Below, piece after piece: positions 6,425 through 15,904 of a stretch of DNA of 64,000 nucleotides. Made by a program: the position numbers and the translations under genes. Below the pieces are notes generated by a model. It had not been told where the DNA came from and ran no database searches. It was given only the letters and a program-made list of their open reading frames with translations. This DNA is from an uncultured Actinomycetes bacterium (GTDB lineage Bacteria > Actinomycetota > Actinomycetes > Mycobacteriales > Nakamurellaceae), in contig CALANS010000051.1 in the NCBI GenBank assembly GCA_937926105.1, positions 124,001 to 188,000 of the forward strand, written 5' to 3'. Position 1 is the first letter of the stretch. Each line of letters begins with the position of its first letter.

Positions 6425-8061
6425 ATGTTCGATTCAGGAGGGTCCGTCGCAGTGCGAACGGCTCGCCGTGCCTCTGATGGGGGGACCCCTGGATCGACTT
6501 CCGGTGCTGTGGTGTCGACGGCCGACCTCGCGGGCTGGGCCAGCGCGCTGCGTGGGCTGGCCGCCGACGTGGACGATGCCGAGCGGATCGAGCAGTTGCG
6601 CCTGCTGGAGGAGCTCAAGTCCGCCGCCGCGGCGGCGCAGGCGGTGGTGACGGCGGCGTTCGCCCGTTCGCAACGCGCCGCGAGTGGCGTCCCGGTGAGC
6701 GCGGCATCCGCGGCGGAGCGAGAACAGCGGCGTCGCCAGGCGGCGCAGGCGACTCGCAGTATCCGCGGGCAGGTGGCGCTGGCCCGCAAGGAGGCGCCGC
6801 ATTGCGGCGGCCGGCATGTCGGGCTGGCCGAGGTGCTGATCGACGAATGCCCCGTACCTTGGCTGCGCTGGCGGACGGAACTATTTCGGAATGGCGGGCG
6901 ACGCTGATCTGCCGCGAGACCGTCGGGCTGTCGCGGGAGCATCGCGCGATGGTTGATGCCGAGCTTGAGGGTCGGTTGGGCGGTGCCGGTGATCGGCGGG
7001 TGGTGCAGCTGGCGCGGGCTGCGGCGTACCGGTTGGACCCGCAGGCGGTGGTGGATCGGTCGGCGCGAGCGGTGTCGGATCGTCGGGTGACGATCCGGCC
7101 GGCACCGGACACGATGGCGTCTGTGTCGGCGCTGTTGCCGGTGGAGGCGGGTGTGGCGGTGTACGCCGCGTTGCGTCGGGCTGCGGACTCCTCGATTGCC
7201 GCGGGCGATGAGCGGGGCAGGGGACAGGTCATGGCCGACCTGCTGGTCGACCGCGTCCTGCACCCGCAGGCTGCTATCGGCGGCACGGGCACCGACTCCG
7301 ACACCGGCACCGCGGGTGCTGTGAGCCCCGCCGTGGACTCGGTGGACGCCGTGCGGGCGGCGTACGCCGCGGCAGCCGGCTGCGGCGCCGCGACTCCACG
7401 ATCGCCGGGGGCCGACATACCCGGTGTCCTCTCGAGACGGCATGGGCGGGCGTCCCCGCCGCCCGCGGTGGGTGTCCCGCCCGGAGTGAACGTCGAGATC
7501 GGGTTGGTCGTGACCGATCAGGCGCTGTTCGGCGGGGACGACGAGCCCGCGTTGCTGGATGGTGAGGTCATGCCGGCCGCGCTGGCGCGGGCGCTGGTGG
7601 CGAATCTTCCGGCCGGGTCGAAGGCCTGGATCCGGCGGCTGTATACCCGACCGGAGAGCGGTCAGCTGGCCGCGATGGACTCGCGCCGGCGGCTGTTCGA
7701 TGAGAACCTGCGCCGGTTCATCCTGACGCGGGATCAGCGATGCCGCACGCCGTGGTGCGACGCGCCGATCCGGCACGCCGATCATGTCCAGCCGGCGGCC
7801 CGCGGCGGGCCGACCGCGGCGAGCAACGGGGACGGTTTGTCCGCGGACTGCAACTATGTGCGCGAGGCGCCTGGCTGGGGTGCCGTCACGGGTGGCCCGG
7901 ACGGCGACACGGTGATCATCACCACTCCGACCGGGCACACCTACACCAGCCGCCCACCTGCGCTGCCGGGCCCACGCTCCGGCCGGCAGCACACCGCCAC
8001 CGCCAGCAGACCGCCCCGACCAGTCAGCGCTGGGCGGCGGAGATCAGCGCTCTCCGGGTGA
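6425..8061 (+). pseudogene. 13E12-repeat/DUF222 protein with C-terminal HNH nuclease domain, frameshifted
   Basis: Actinobacterial 13E12 family: helical DUF222 domain followed by an HNH endonuclease motif (CRTPWCDAPIRHADHV...ANGDGLSADCNY, with H-D-H and N ligands visible). The ATG at 6425 opens a frame that stops at 6905. The homologous sequence continues in the +1 frame from 6847 (MPRTLAALADGTISEWRATL). One missing A near 6845-6848 (GAATG where GAAATG would restore LIDE-MPRTL) explains the break; repaired, the protein would have about 545 aa. It may be a real pseudogene or a base-call error, since the rest is intact. The 3' end overlaps the convergent flavoprotein gene by 38 bp. Confidence 0.82.
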
Positions 8062-8839
8062 GCACCCGGGCCAGGTGCCGGCGGTAGTCCTTGTCGGCAT
8101 GCAGGTCCGCGACGGGATCCGTGCCCTGGTCGGCGAGCTCGCCGGCTGCCGCCGCATCGGCGCCGGCGGATAGGGCCTGTTCGGCGGCGGCCGCTCGCAA
8201 CGGTGTCGGACCCATACCGGCCAGCGCGATCCGGGTGCCCGCCACCGCCACCGCCACGATCGCCCAGTCGTTGGCGCGGCGCACGAACTTCTCGTACCAG
8301 TGCTGCTCGGCGCCGGTCACCGGGATGCGAACCTCGGTGAGCATCTCGTCGTCGGCCAGCACCGTGGAGAAGTAGCCGGTGAAGAAATCCGCGGCAGCGA
8401 CGGTCCGGACACCGGACGGGCCGGTGAGGACCATCTCGGCGTCCAGGGCCAACGCGGCGGCGGGCAGATCGGCAGACGGGTCAGCGTGCGCCAGCGAGCC
8501 GCCGATGGTGCCGCGGTGCCGGATCTGTGGGTCTCCGACGTACGAGGCGACCCGGGCCAGCAGCGGCACGGTCTGGTGCACCAGGTCGGAGCCGACCAGG
8601 TCCGCGTGCCGGGTTAGCGCGCCGACCGCCAGGGTGTCGCCCTCGCGGTGGACGTAGCGCAGCTCGTCGAGATGGCCGACGTCCACCAGCATCGTGGGGG
8701 CGGCCAGCCGCAGCTTCATCATCGGCAGCAGGGAATGTCCGCCGGCCAGCAGTTTCGCCTCGTCGCCGTGCTCGGCCAGCAGCGCGACCGCTTCGGCGGC
8801 CGTCTCGGCGCGCGCGTAGTCGAACGGGGCCGGGATCAT
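8024..8839 (-). CDS. Molybdenum hydroxylase FAD-binding (medium, CoxM-like) subunit
   Basis: 271-aa FAD subunit of a xanthine-dehydrogenase/CO-dehydrogenase-type enzyme; it passes electrons from the [2Fe-2S] subunit to an acceptor. Visible: AGGHSLLPMMKLRLAAP near residue 32 and IGGSLAHADPSADLP near residue 110, both FAD-binding signatures of the CoxM family, and a C-terminal CO_deh_flav_C region. The start ATG 8839 overlaps the small-subunit stop (ATGA). It is third in a large-small-medium operon. Substrate unknown: the large subunit is not the CO-oxidising type. Confidence 0.9.
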   Translation of the reverse strand: MIPAPFDYARAETAAEAVALLAEHGDEAKLLAGGHSLLPMMKLRLAAPTMLVDVGHLDELRYVHREGDTLAVGALTRHADLVGSDLVHQTVPLLARVASYVGDPQIRHRGTIGGSLAHADPSADLPAAALALDAEMVLTGPSGVRTVAAADFFTGYFSTVLADDEMLTEVRIPVTGAEQHWYEKFVRRANDWAIVAVAVAGTRIALAGMGPTPLRAAAAEQALSAGADAAAAGELADQGTDPVADLHADKDYRRHLARVLTRRALISAAQR

Positions 8840-9354
8840 CGGGTGCCCCTGTCGTCTAATTCAGCTGCCATGGCGCGCGACGCCGCCAGCACCGCCCGGA
8901 CAATGTTGTGATACCCCGTGCAGCGGCAGAGGTTTCCCTCTAGCCCGTGCCGCACCTGCGCTGCGGTGGGTGACGGGTTCTCGGCCAGCAGCGCCACGGA
9001 CGCCATCACCATTCCCGGGGTGCAGAATCCGCACTGCAGGCCGTGCTCGGCGCGAAACGCCTGCTGCACCGGGTGCAGCAGCCCGCTCGAACCATCCGGC
9101 CCGGACAACTCGCTGAGCCCGCTGAGCCCTTCTAAGGTGGTCACCGCCGACCCGGATGCCTGCGCCGCGAGCACCGTGCACGACTTGACCGACTCGCCGT
9201 CCAACAGCACCGTGCACGCCCCGCACGAGGTGGTGTCACAGCCGGCGTTGCTCGCTCGCAACCCGCAGGTCTCCCGCAGATAGTGCACCAGCAGGGTGCG
9301 TGGCTCGACCTCGTCCGTTCGCTCTGTGCCGTTGACTGTGATAGACACCCGCAT
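8836..9354 (-). CDS. Molybdenum hydroxylase [2Fe-2S] (small, CoxS-like) subunit
   Basis: 172 aa. The N-terminal plant-ferredoxin-type cluster motif is GCDTTSCGACTVLLDG with a further Cys at ~59; the C-terminal helical cluster domain has CGFCTPGMVMA and NLCRCTGYHNIV. Together these bind the two [2Fe-2S] centres that link the molybdopterin site to FAD. The start ATG 9354 shares one nt with the large-subunit stop (TGATG) and the end overlaps the FAD-subunit start, so all three are translationally coupled. A short GLSGLSELSG insert (~77-86) is unusual but lies in a loop between domains. Confidence 0.93.
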   Translation of the reverse strand: MRVSITVNGTERTDEVEPRTLLVHYLRETCGLRASNAGCDTTSCGACTVLLDGESVKSCTVLAAQASGSAVTTLEGLSGLSELSGPDGSSGLLHPVQQAFRAEHGLQCGFCTPGMVMASVALLAENPSPTAAQVRHGLEGNLCRCTGYHNIVRAVLAASRAMAAELDDRGTR

Positions 9355-11699
9355 CAGCGCGCCCCTTCCGCTTGCTGAGCCAGCTGGATGGCCCGCCACA
9401 CCCGCTGCGGAGTGGTCGGCATGTCGATGTGCCGCACGCCCAAATGAGCCACGGCGTCGATCACCGCGTTCTGCACCGCCGGCGTGGCACCGATCGTGCC
9501 GGATTCGCCGATCCCCTTGGCGCCCAACGGGTTGTACGAGGTTGGGGTGGCCATCGGCACCAGCTCGAAGTCCGGCAGTTCCGGAGCCGAGACGATCCCG
9601 TAGTCGGCGAAGGTCGCCGTCAACGGGTTGCCATCCTCGTCGAAGCACACCTCTTCGTACAGGGCCTGCGCCGCTCCCTGCGCCAGACCACCATGCCGCT
9701 GACCCTCGGCGAGCAACGGGTTGAGGATGGTGCCGGAGTCGTCCACCGCGACGAACCGCCGCAACCTCGCCTTGCCGGTGGGCACGTCGACCTCCACCAC
9801 CGCCAGGTGCGCGCCGAACGGGAAGGTGGCGCCCGGCGCGGTGAACACGGTGTGTGCCGAGAGCGGTTCGGACGCTGCCAGCTCCGCGAACGAGACGAAC
9901 CGATCCGGCACGCCGACCACCGCCACACCCACCCGGCCGGTGTCCACCTCCAGATCCGCCGGATCGACCTCCAGCAGCGCGGAGGCGCGATCCTTGGCGA
10001 GTTCGGCAACCTCGATCGCCGCCTGTCGCACCGCCAGCCCACCCTGCTGCAGACTGCGCGACCCGCCGGTGCCGCCGCCCTGCGGGATCAGGTCGGTATC
10101 CCCCCAGCGCAGCGTGATCCGCTCCATCGGGATGCCGAGTTCCTCACTGGCCAGCATCGCCCACGCGGTGGCGTGCCCCTGCCCGTGCGGGGAGGTTCCG
10201 GTCAGGATGGTGGCACCGCCGTCGGGATGCACGGTGACGGTGGCGTTTTCGCTGGGCGGACCTGACTCGTCGCCGCCTCCGGTGATCTCCACATACACCG
10301 CCAGCCCGATACCCAGTGCCCGCTCGTCGCCGCGCGCGCGCCGCTGCGCCTGCTCGGCGCGCAGACCGTCGTAGTCCGCCGCGCGCAACAGGTTCGTCAG
10401 CGCGGCTGGGTAGTCGCCCGAGTCGTACACCGCGCCCATCGCGGTGGTGTGCGGCTCGGTGAATGCCGGGAGCAGGTTGCACCGCCGCACCTCCGCCGGG
10501 TCCATGCCGATCTCGGCGGCGAATAGATCGACCGCCCGCTCGAGGGCGGCCGCCGCCTCCGGCCGGCCGGCGCCGCGGAACGCGCCCATCGGTGTGGTGG
10601 TGGTGACGACGCTACGGGTCGAGGCCTCCACCCGGTCGAACGCGTAGACGCCGGGGGCCATCAGGGCGGTCAGTCCCGGCAGCAGCACGCCGATCCGCGG
10701 GTAGGCGCCGCAGTCCTGCAGCACCTCGATCCGGTAGGCGATCATCCGACCGTCCCGGGTGCCGCCGATGGTCACGGTCTGGACCTGCCCGCGGCCGTGC
10801 GTCATGGCCGTCAGGTTCTCGGTGCGGGTCTCGGTCCACCGCACCGGCCGGTCGACAATCCGCGCAGCGACGGCGATCGCGATGTGATCCGGGTCGACGC
10901 CGAACTTCGCGCCGAACGCGCCGCCGACGTCGGGAGTGATCACATGCACGCGATCATCGGGCACTCCCAGAGCCCGGGCCAGACCGGCCTTGGCGCCCTG
11001 CGCACCCTGGTTCGGCAGCCAGATGGTGAGTCGTGGCCCGGCCCCGCCGGTCTCGTCACCGCTGTTGTCCGCAACCCACACGGCCGCGGCGGCCCGGCCC
11101 TCCAGCGGCGCCGGGGCCACCCGGTTATTGACGATGCGTCGCGTGACGACGATTTCGCAGCCGTCCAGCAGCCCGGGATCCTGCTCGGTCAGGTTCGCAT
11201 TCGCGGTGTTGGTGCCCACCTCGGGAAACAGCAGCACCTCGTCGCGGGCGGCGGCCTCGACGCCCACCACGGCCGGCAGCGGCTGGTAGTCGACCTCGAC
11301 CAACTCCGCGGCATCCACGGCCGCCACCCGGGTTTCGGCCAGCACCAGCGCGACCGCCTGGCCCACATACCGGACCGTGTCGGTGGTCAGGATCGGCTCG
11401 ACCATCTTGCTGCCGTATTTGGCCCGGGGGGTAGGCAGGCCGAGGTCGGCGGCGGTCAGCACCGCGATCACGCCGGGTTCGGATCGGGCGGCCGACACGT
11501 CGATGCCGCCGATGTGCGCGTGCGCCACCGGGGAGCGCACGAATACCGCGTGCAACGCCCCGGTCAGCCGGTCGTCGACCAGATCCTCGGTGTAGACCGC
11601 GCCGGTGGTCAGGAAGGCGGGATCCTCGACCCGGAGGACCCGGGTTCCCAGGATGCTCGCCGCTCTGGGATGGCTGCTTTCAGCCGTGGGCAACGCCAT
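9354..11699 (-). CDS. Molybdenum hydroxylase large (CoxL-like, form II) subunit
   Basis: 781-aa molybdopterin-cytosine-dinucleotide subunit. The active-site loop reads GAFRGAGR (372-379), the form II/aldehyde-oxidase-like signature, not the AYxCSFR loop that carries the Cu-binding Cys of true CO dehydrogenase. The catalytic Glu is E732 in KGIGESGTIGA; NQGAQGAK and GGAFGAKF are cofactor contacts. It therefore probably hydroxylates an aldehyde or heterocycle rather than CO. Start ATG 11699 has no Shine-Dalgarno sequence but TACGGT six nt upstream, suggesting its own leaderless promoter, although fba lies 44 bp upstream on the same strand. No maturation genes (xdhC, coxG, coxDEF) are nearby. Confidence 0.9.
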   Translation of the reverse strand: MALPTAESSHPRAASILGTRVLRVEDPAFLTTGAVYTEDLVDDRLTGALHAVFVRSPVAHAHIGGIDVSAARSEPGVIAVLTAADLGLPTPRAKYGSKMVEPILTTDTVRYVGQAVALVLAETRVAAVDAAELVEVDYQPLPAVVGVEAAARDEVLLFPEVGTNTANANLTEQDPGLLDGCEIVVTRRIVNNRVAPAPLEGRAAAAVWVADNSGDETGGAGPRLTIWLPNQGAQGAKAGLARALGVPDDRVHVITPDVGGAFGAKFGVDPDHIAIAVAARIVDRPVRWTETRTENLTAMTHGRGQVQTVTIGGTRDGRMIAYRIEVLQDCGAYPRIGVLLPGLTALMAPGVYAFDRVEASTRSVVTTTTPMGAFRGAGRPEAAAALERAVDLFAAEIGMDPAEVRRCNLLPAFTEPHTTAMGAVYDSGDYPAALTNLLRAADYDGLRAEQAQRRARGDERALGIGLAVYVEITGGGDESGPPSENATVTVHPDGGATILTGTSPHGQGHATAWAMLASEELGIPMERITLRWGDTDLIPQGGGTGGSRSLQQGGLAVRQAAIEVAELAKDRASALLEVDPADLEVDTGRVGVAVVGVPDRFVSFAELAASEPLSAHTVFTAPGATFPFGAHLAVVEVDVPTGKARLRRFVAVDDSGTILNPLLAEGQRHGGLAQGAAQALYEEVCFDEDGNPLTATFADYGIVSAPELPDFELVPMATPTSYNPLGAKGIGESGTIGATPAVQNAVIDAVAHLGVRHIDMPTTPQRVWRAIQLAQQAEGAR

Positions 11700-11719
11700 G
11701 GCACGACCGTAATCGTGCC
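11700..11719 (-). promoter_or_regulatory. Predicted leaderless promoter with overlapping palindromic operator for the hydroxylase operon
   Basis: Immediately before the large-subunit ATG lies GGCACGA-TTACGG-TCGTGCC, a perfect 7-bp inverted repeat with a 6-nt spacer, containing the -10-like TACGGT (11711-11706) six nt from the ATG. A repressor bound there would cover the start site. No regulator gene is adjacent. Confidence 0.45.
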
Positions 11720-11743
11720 GCCCCCGTCAGCGCCAACGGGCCC

Positions 11744-12778
<1,035 letters not shown>

Positions 12779-12939
12779 GGTGGTCGTCCTTCCGGGCTGG
12801 CTGGGCTCGCCTGGGCTAGGTCCAGCGCCCAGTATCCCGCAGCGCGGGCGGCGGACGATGAGCAGGTGCCGCGGTGCCGCCCGGCGCCGGACGGGACGGG
12901 GTGGGATCGGCGTGCTGCCGGACAGGACGGTGACGGAAA

Positions 12940-12978
12940 GCTGCGACACTGCCCCGCGCGGGGGAGCAATGTCGTAGC
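12940..12978. repeat. Large near-perfect hairpin between fba and the sigma-factor gene
   Basis: Outer arms GCTGCGACA (12940-12948) and TGTCGTAGC (12970-12978) match at 8 of 9 positions. Inside, TGCCCC pairs with GGGG-GCA around a GCGC centre. The element ends 48 nt before the sigma-factor ATG and so probably lies at its promoter or in its leader. Confidence 0.5.
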
Positions 12979-13026
12979 GTGCACCGAGTGGGCGGTCCGC
13001 GTGCGGCACCACCGGAAGGGGACGGG

Positions 13027-13623
13027 ATGGCGACAGGGCAGGACGCCGAATCCCAGGTGGAGCGCACGCTGGGCACGCTGGCGTCGCTGAACCCCGTCTA
13101 TCGCGACGAGGTGGCCGCGGCGGCACCCGCGCACGAGGGGCCGGTGACGATCGACGACATCTACCGCTCGCACCGGATGGGCATGGTCCGGCTGGCGATC
13201 CTGCTGGTCGACGACGTGGCCAGCGCCGAGGACGTGGTGCAGGAGGCATTCACCGGGCTGTACCGGCACTGGTCCGGCCTGCGGGACCGGGCGGCGGCCA
13301 TCGGTTACCTGCGGACCGCGGTGGTCAACGGGTCCCGCTCGATGCTGCGGCGCCGTCGCACGGCCCGGGCCTACGTTCCGCCCGATGCCGGTACGGCCCG
13401 CTCGGCGGAGTCGCTGGCCATGATGTCGGCCGAGCACCGGGCCGTGGTGGCCGCGCTGGCCGACCTGCCGGCCCGGCAGCGCGAGGTGCTGGTGCTGCGC
13501 TACTACGGCGGCCTGTCGGAGGCGGAGATCGCCGAGGCGACCGGGCTGTCCAAGGGGACGGTGAAATCGACGGCCAGCCGGGCGATCGCCAAGCTGACCA
13601 CCGCCATGCGGGCCCAGCAGTAG
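13027..13623 (+). CDS. SigE-family (ECF-like) RNA polymerase sigma factor
   Basis: 198 aa. Region 2 (~42-105) includes YRSHRMGMVRLAILLVDDVASAEDVVQEAF; region 4 (~135-190) has LPARQREVLVLRYYGGLSEAEIAEATGLSKGTVKS, a helix-turn-helix for -35 recognition. These are the hallmarks of the actinobacterial SigE family, which directs RNA polymerase to a small regulon. The ATG at 13027 is preceded by GGAAGGGGACGGG. A 78-aa membrane protein gene begins 3 nt after the stop and is likely cotranscribed, the place where an anti-sigma factor often sits. Confidence 0.88.
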   Translation: MATGQDAESQVERTLGTLASLNPVYRDEVAAAAPAHEGPVTIDDIYRSHRMGMVRLAILLVDDVASAEDVVQEAFTGLYRHWSGLRDRAAAIGYLRTAVVNGSRSMLRRRRTARAYVPPDAGTARSAESLAMMSAEHRAVVAALADLPARQREVLVLRYYGGLSEAEIAEATGLSKGTVKSTASRAIAKLTTAMRAQQ

Positions 13624-13626
13624 GCG

Positions 13627-13863
13627 GTGGCGGTGAGCACGTCGAGCCCGCGCGGGGGTGACGACCCGGAAGCGGTGATCCGGCAGGCCATGCGCGCCAT
13701 GGCCGGCGGCCGGCGGGACGAGGTGGGCCGGGGATCGCGGGACGGTCAGGACCCGGGAGGCGGCCGGGGCGGCTGGTCGGTGACGCAGATTCTGCTGCTG
13801 GCCGCGATCGTGGGCCTGGTGCTGGGAATGGGAGCGGCATTCGGGGTCCTGCTGACCCGCTGA
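13627..13863 (+). CDS. Small single-span membrane protein downstream of the sigma factor
   Basis: 78 aa (GTG 13627; a second GTG at 13633 is possible). The N-half is hydrophilic and charged (DDPEAVIRQAMRAMAGGRRDE, then a Gly/Arg/Asp-rich linker); the C-terminus is one transmembrane helix (WSVTQILLLAAIVGLVLGMG, ~49-68) ending LLTR. It follows the sigma gene by 3 nt with no separate ribosome site, so coupling is likely. It lacks the HxxxCxxC anti-sigma motif and is much shorter than known anti-sigma factors, so a regulatory role is only suggested by position. Confidence 0.6.
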   Translation: MAVSTSSPRGGDDPEAVIRQAMRAMAGGRRDEVGRGSRDGQDPGGGRGGWSVTQILLLAAIVGLVLGMGAAFGVLLTR

Positions 13864-13890
13864 CCGTGTCCGGTGCCTGTGCGGGCGCTG

Positions 13891-14574
13891 TCAGTCCAGC
13901 AGCGTGACGATCAGGTCGGCGCGCTCCCTGGTGTCCAGCACCAGGTCGGCGTTCGCCTGATCGCTGGACGTCGCCCAGAGACGGGCCGCATCGGCCGCCT
14001 TGCCGAACCGTTGGTGCCGTTCGATGAGCCGGGGCAGCCGATCGCTGTCTGGTAGTTCGAGGAACCAGACCTGGTCGAGTTGGCGGCGCGCGGCGGGCCA
14101 GCCACCGTCCGGCAGCAGCAGATAGTTCCCCTCGGTGATGACCAGCGGGATATCGCGGTCGACGAGGATCGCCCCGTCGACCGGATCGTCGTGGACCCGA
14201 TCGAACGCCGGCGCGCGGACGACGGTGCCGGCCCCGGCGCGGATGTCCCGCAACAGGGCCGCGAACCCGTGCGGGTCGAACGTGTCCGGAGCGCCCTTGC
14301 GCTGCGCGCGGCCCAACTGGACGAGTTCGCTGTGCCGCAGGTGGAACCCGTCCATGGGCACCACGGTGGCGAGCCGGGGGCCCAGCGCCGACGCGAGCCG
14401 ATCGGCCAGCGTCGACTTCCCGGCACCGGGTGCGCCGGCAATGCCGAGCAGCCGGCGTGCGCCCGGGGTGATCATCGCCCGGGCGCGCGCGGTGAGTTCC
14501 GCGGTGGTGGCGCTGATCCGCGGCACGCCCGCTCGCCGGGCGGCGCCGTCACCGCTGGGGAATCCGGAACTCAC
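13891..14574 (-). CDS. P-loop nucleoside/sugar kinase family protein
   Basis: 227 aa, related to the uridine kinase/pantothenate kinase group (PRK/URK fold, as in the FrcK proteins linked to sugar ABC importers). Walker A is GAPGAGKST (47-55); further family motifs are PMDGFHL, GAPDTFD and ITEGNYLLL, with an RHxRFGKxxDAA lid near residue 190. It probably phosphorylates a small hydroxylated substrate with ATP. Its ATG is 9 nt after the stop of the LacI gene, so the two form an operon. Being divergent from the rhamnose-type importer, it may phosphorylate the imported sugar; this is inference from context. Confidence 0.75.
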   Translation of the reverse strand: MSSGFPSGDGAARRAGVPRISATTAELTARARAMITPGARRLLGIAGAPGAGKSTLADRLASALGPRLATVVPMDGFHLRHSELVQLGRAQRKGAPDTFDPHGFAALLRDIRAGAGTVVRAPAFDRVHDDPVDGAILVDRDIPLVITEGNYLLLPDGGWPAARRQLDQVWFLELPDSDRLPRLIERHQRFGKAADAARLWATSSDQANADLVLDTRERADLIVTLLD

Positions 14575-14583
14575 CTCGGCCGC

Positions 14584-15633
14584 CTAGTCGGCACCGGCGG
14601 TCGCCGCGGCCGGGCCGCTGTCTGCTGGGCAGCCGCACGACTCGCGATGCATGAAGGTCGGTCGGATCACCACCCGACGTGGTGGCAGCGTCCGGTCCGC
14701 CAGCCGGGTCAGCGCCAGACCGAACGCCTGCTCGCCGATGGGCCGGGCGGGTTGCGCCATCGCGGTCAGTCGCGGGTGGAACAGGTCCGCCCAATCGAAG
14801 TCGTCGAAGCACACCAGCGCGATGTCGTCGGGAATGCCGATCCCCAGATCGCGCGCCGCGCGCATGGCCCCGATGGTCATCTGGTTGTTGGCGGTCACGA
14901 TGGCGGTGGGTGGCCGCGGCCGACCCATCAGCTCGGTGAACGCCTGCTGCGCTGTCGTTGACGTGGAATCTCCGTAGGCGATATCGGCCGTCCGGACCCG
15001 AAGCCCGTGTCGTCGCAGGCTGGCCTTGTAGCCCTCGATGCGTTCGGCGGAGGTGCTCAGGCCGTGCCGGCCGCCGATGAAGGCGATGCGACGGTGGCCG
15101 ATCTCGATGAGGTGATCGACCATCTGGGCGCACGGCTCGGCGTTCTCGCAGCCGATCTGGTCGGCCTCGGCGTCGATGAACCGGTCGACCAGCACCACGG
15201 GGACGTCGCGCTGGCCGGCATGCGCGATGGCCGCGCCGGCACCTGTGGTGGGAGCCAGCACGATCGCCTCGACGTGCCGGTTGAGCAGTTCCGAGACGGC
15301 TCGGAGCTCGCCACGGGGATCGTCGTGGGTCTCGGTCAGCATCAGCGAATAGCCGGCCTGCGCCGCCGCCTGTTCGATTCCCGAAACCACCTCGCCGAAC
15401 AGCGGATTGGACATGGCCGACATCGCCACGCCCAGCGTCCGGGTGCCGGTCGTGCGCATCGACCGGACCACGTTGTCGGGCACGTACCCGACCTTGGCGA
15501 TGGCCTGCCGAACCCGGTCCGCGCTGCCGGGCGAGACGGCGCGGGTCCCATTGACCACATGGGACACCGTGGTCACCGACACGCCCGCGATACGCGCGAT
15601 GTCGGCCATCGAAACCGGTCGCCTCGACCTCAT
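14584..15633 (-). CDS. LacI-family transcriptional regulator
   Basis: 349 aa. The N-terminal helix-turn-helix plus hinge MADIARIAGVSVTTVSHVVNG (~9-29) is classic LacI; the rest is a periplasmic-binding-protein-like effector domain ending with a Cys-Gly-Cys patch. The ATG at 15633 has GGAAGG six nt upstream. It is divergent from the sugar ABC importer and cotranscribed with the kinase. PurR/LacI-type operator palindromes with CGCAA/TTGCG half-sites lie in the 341-bp intergenic region, so it most likely represses the importer until its sugar binds. Confidence 0.9.
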   Translation of the reverse strand: MRSRRPVSMADIARIAGVSVTTVSHVVNGTRAVSPGSADRVRQAIAKVGYVPDNVVRSMRTTGTRTLGVAMSAMSNPLFGEVVSGIEQAAAQAGYSLMLTETHDDPRGELRAVSELLNRHVEAIVLAPTTGAGAAIAHAGQRDVPVVLVDRFIDAEADQIGCENAEPCAQMVDHLIEIGHRRIAFIGGRHGLSTSAERIEGYKASLRRHGLRVRTADIAYGDSTSTTAQQAFTELMGRPRPPTAIVTANNQMTIGAMRAARDLGIGIPDDIALVCFDDFDWADLFHPRLTAMAQPARPIGEQAFGLALTRLADRTLPPRRVVIRPTFMHRESCGCPADSGPAAATAGAD

Positions 15634-15705
15634 CGTCACCTTCCGCTGCTGTGCGCCGGTGTCAGCGTGGCATCCCAACCCGCGCCCGTCAAGGCCAGCA
15701 CGCGT

Positions 15706-15833
15706 TTGCGCAATCGCCATGCTGGCGCTGCGGCGTCGCCGGGCTGCTGTGTCGATCTGACTGGGTCGCAGCGAATCTCACGACCCTTCGTTGCCAAACT
15801 GTTATCTACCTGGATCGCGCAACGTATTGCGCG
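15706..15833. promoter_or_regulatory. Two LacI-type operator candidates in the regulator-importer gap
   Basis: TTGCGCAA at 15706-15713 is a perfect palindrome. CGCGCAA-CGTA-TTGCGCG at 15816-15833 has 7-bp perfect arms and closely resembles the PurR-type operator (CGCAA-N4-TTGCG). Both use the half-site TTGCGC and stand about 110 bp apart, which would permit looping. No convincing -35/-10 pair was found for the importer. Confidence 0.5.
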
Positions 15834-15872
15834 AAAGCCTGCACCGGGGAGACGATACCCAGGCTGGGCTGA

Positions 15873-15904
15873 TCATTTGCGGTGCCGGTCATTTGCGGTG
15901 CCGG
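15873..15904 (+). repeat. Exact 16-bp tandem repeat in the importer's 5' region
   Basis: TCATTTGCGGTGCCGG occurs twice head to tail without any change, about 70 bp before the importer ATG and 40 bp after the LacI-type operator. It may be a recent duplication or a pair of protein-binding sites. Confidence 0.6.

Noticed and set aside
6364..7992. Minus-strand open frame of about 540 codons
   Set aside because: Antisense of the 13E12/HNH gene; composition is Arg/His/Gln-rich without domains.
8024..11699. Aerobic CO dehydrogenase
   Set aside because: The large subunit has GAFRGAGR instead of the AYxCSFR loop with the Cu-ligating Cys, and CO-dehydrogenase maturation genes are absent.
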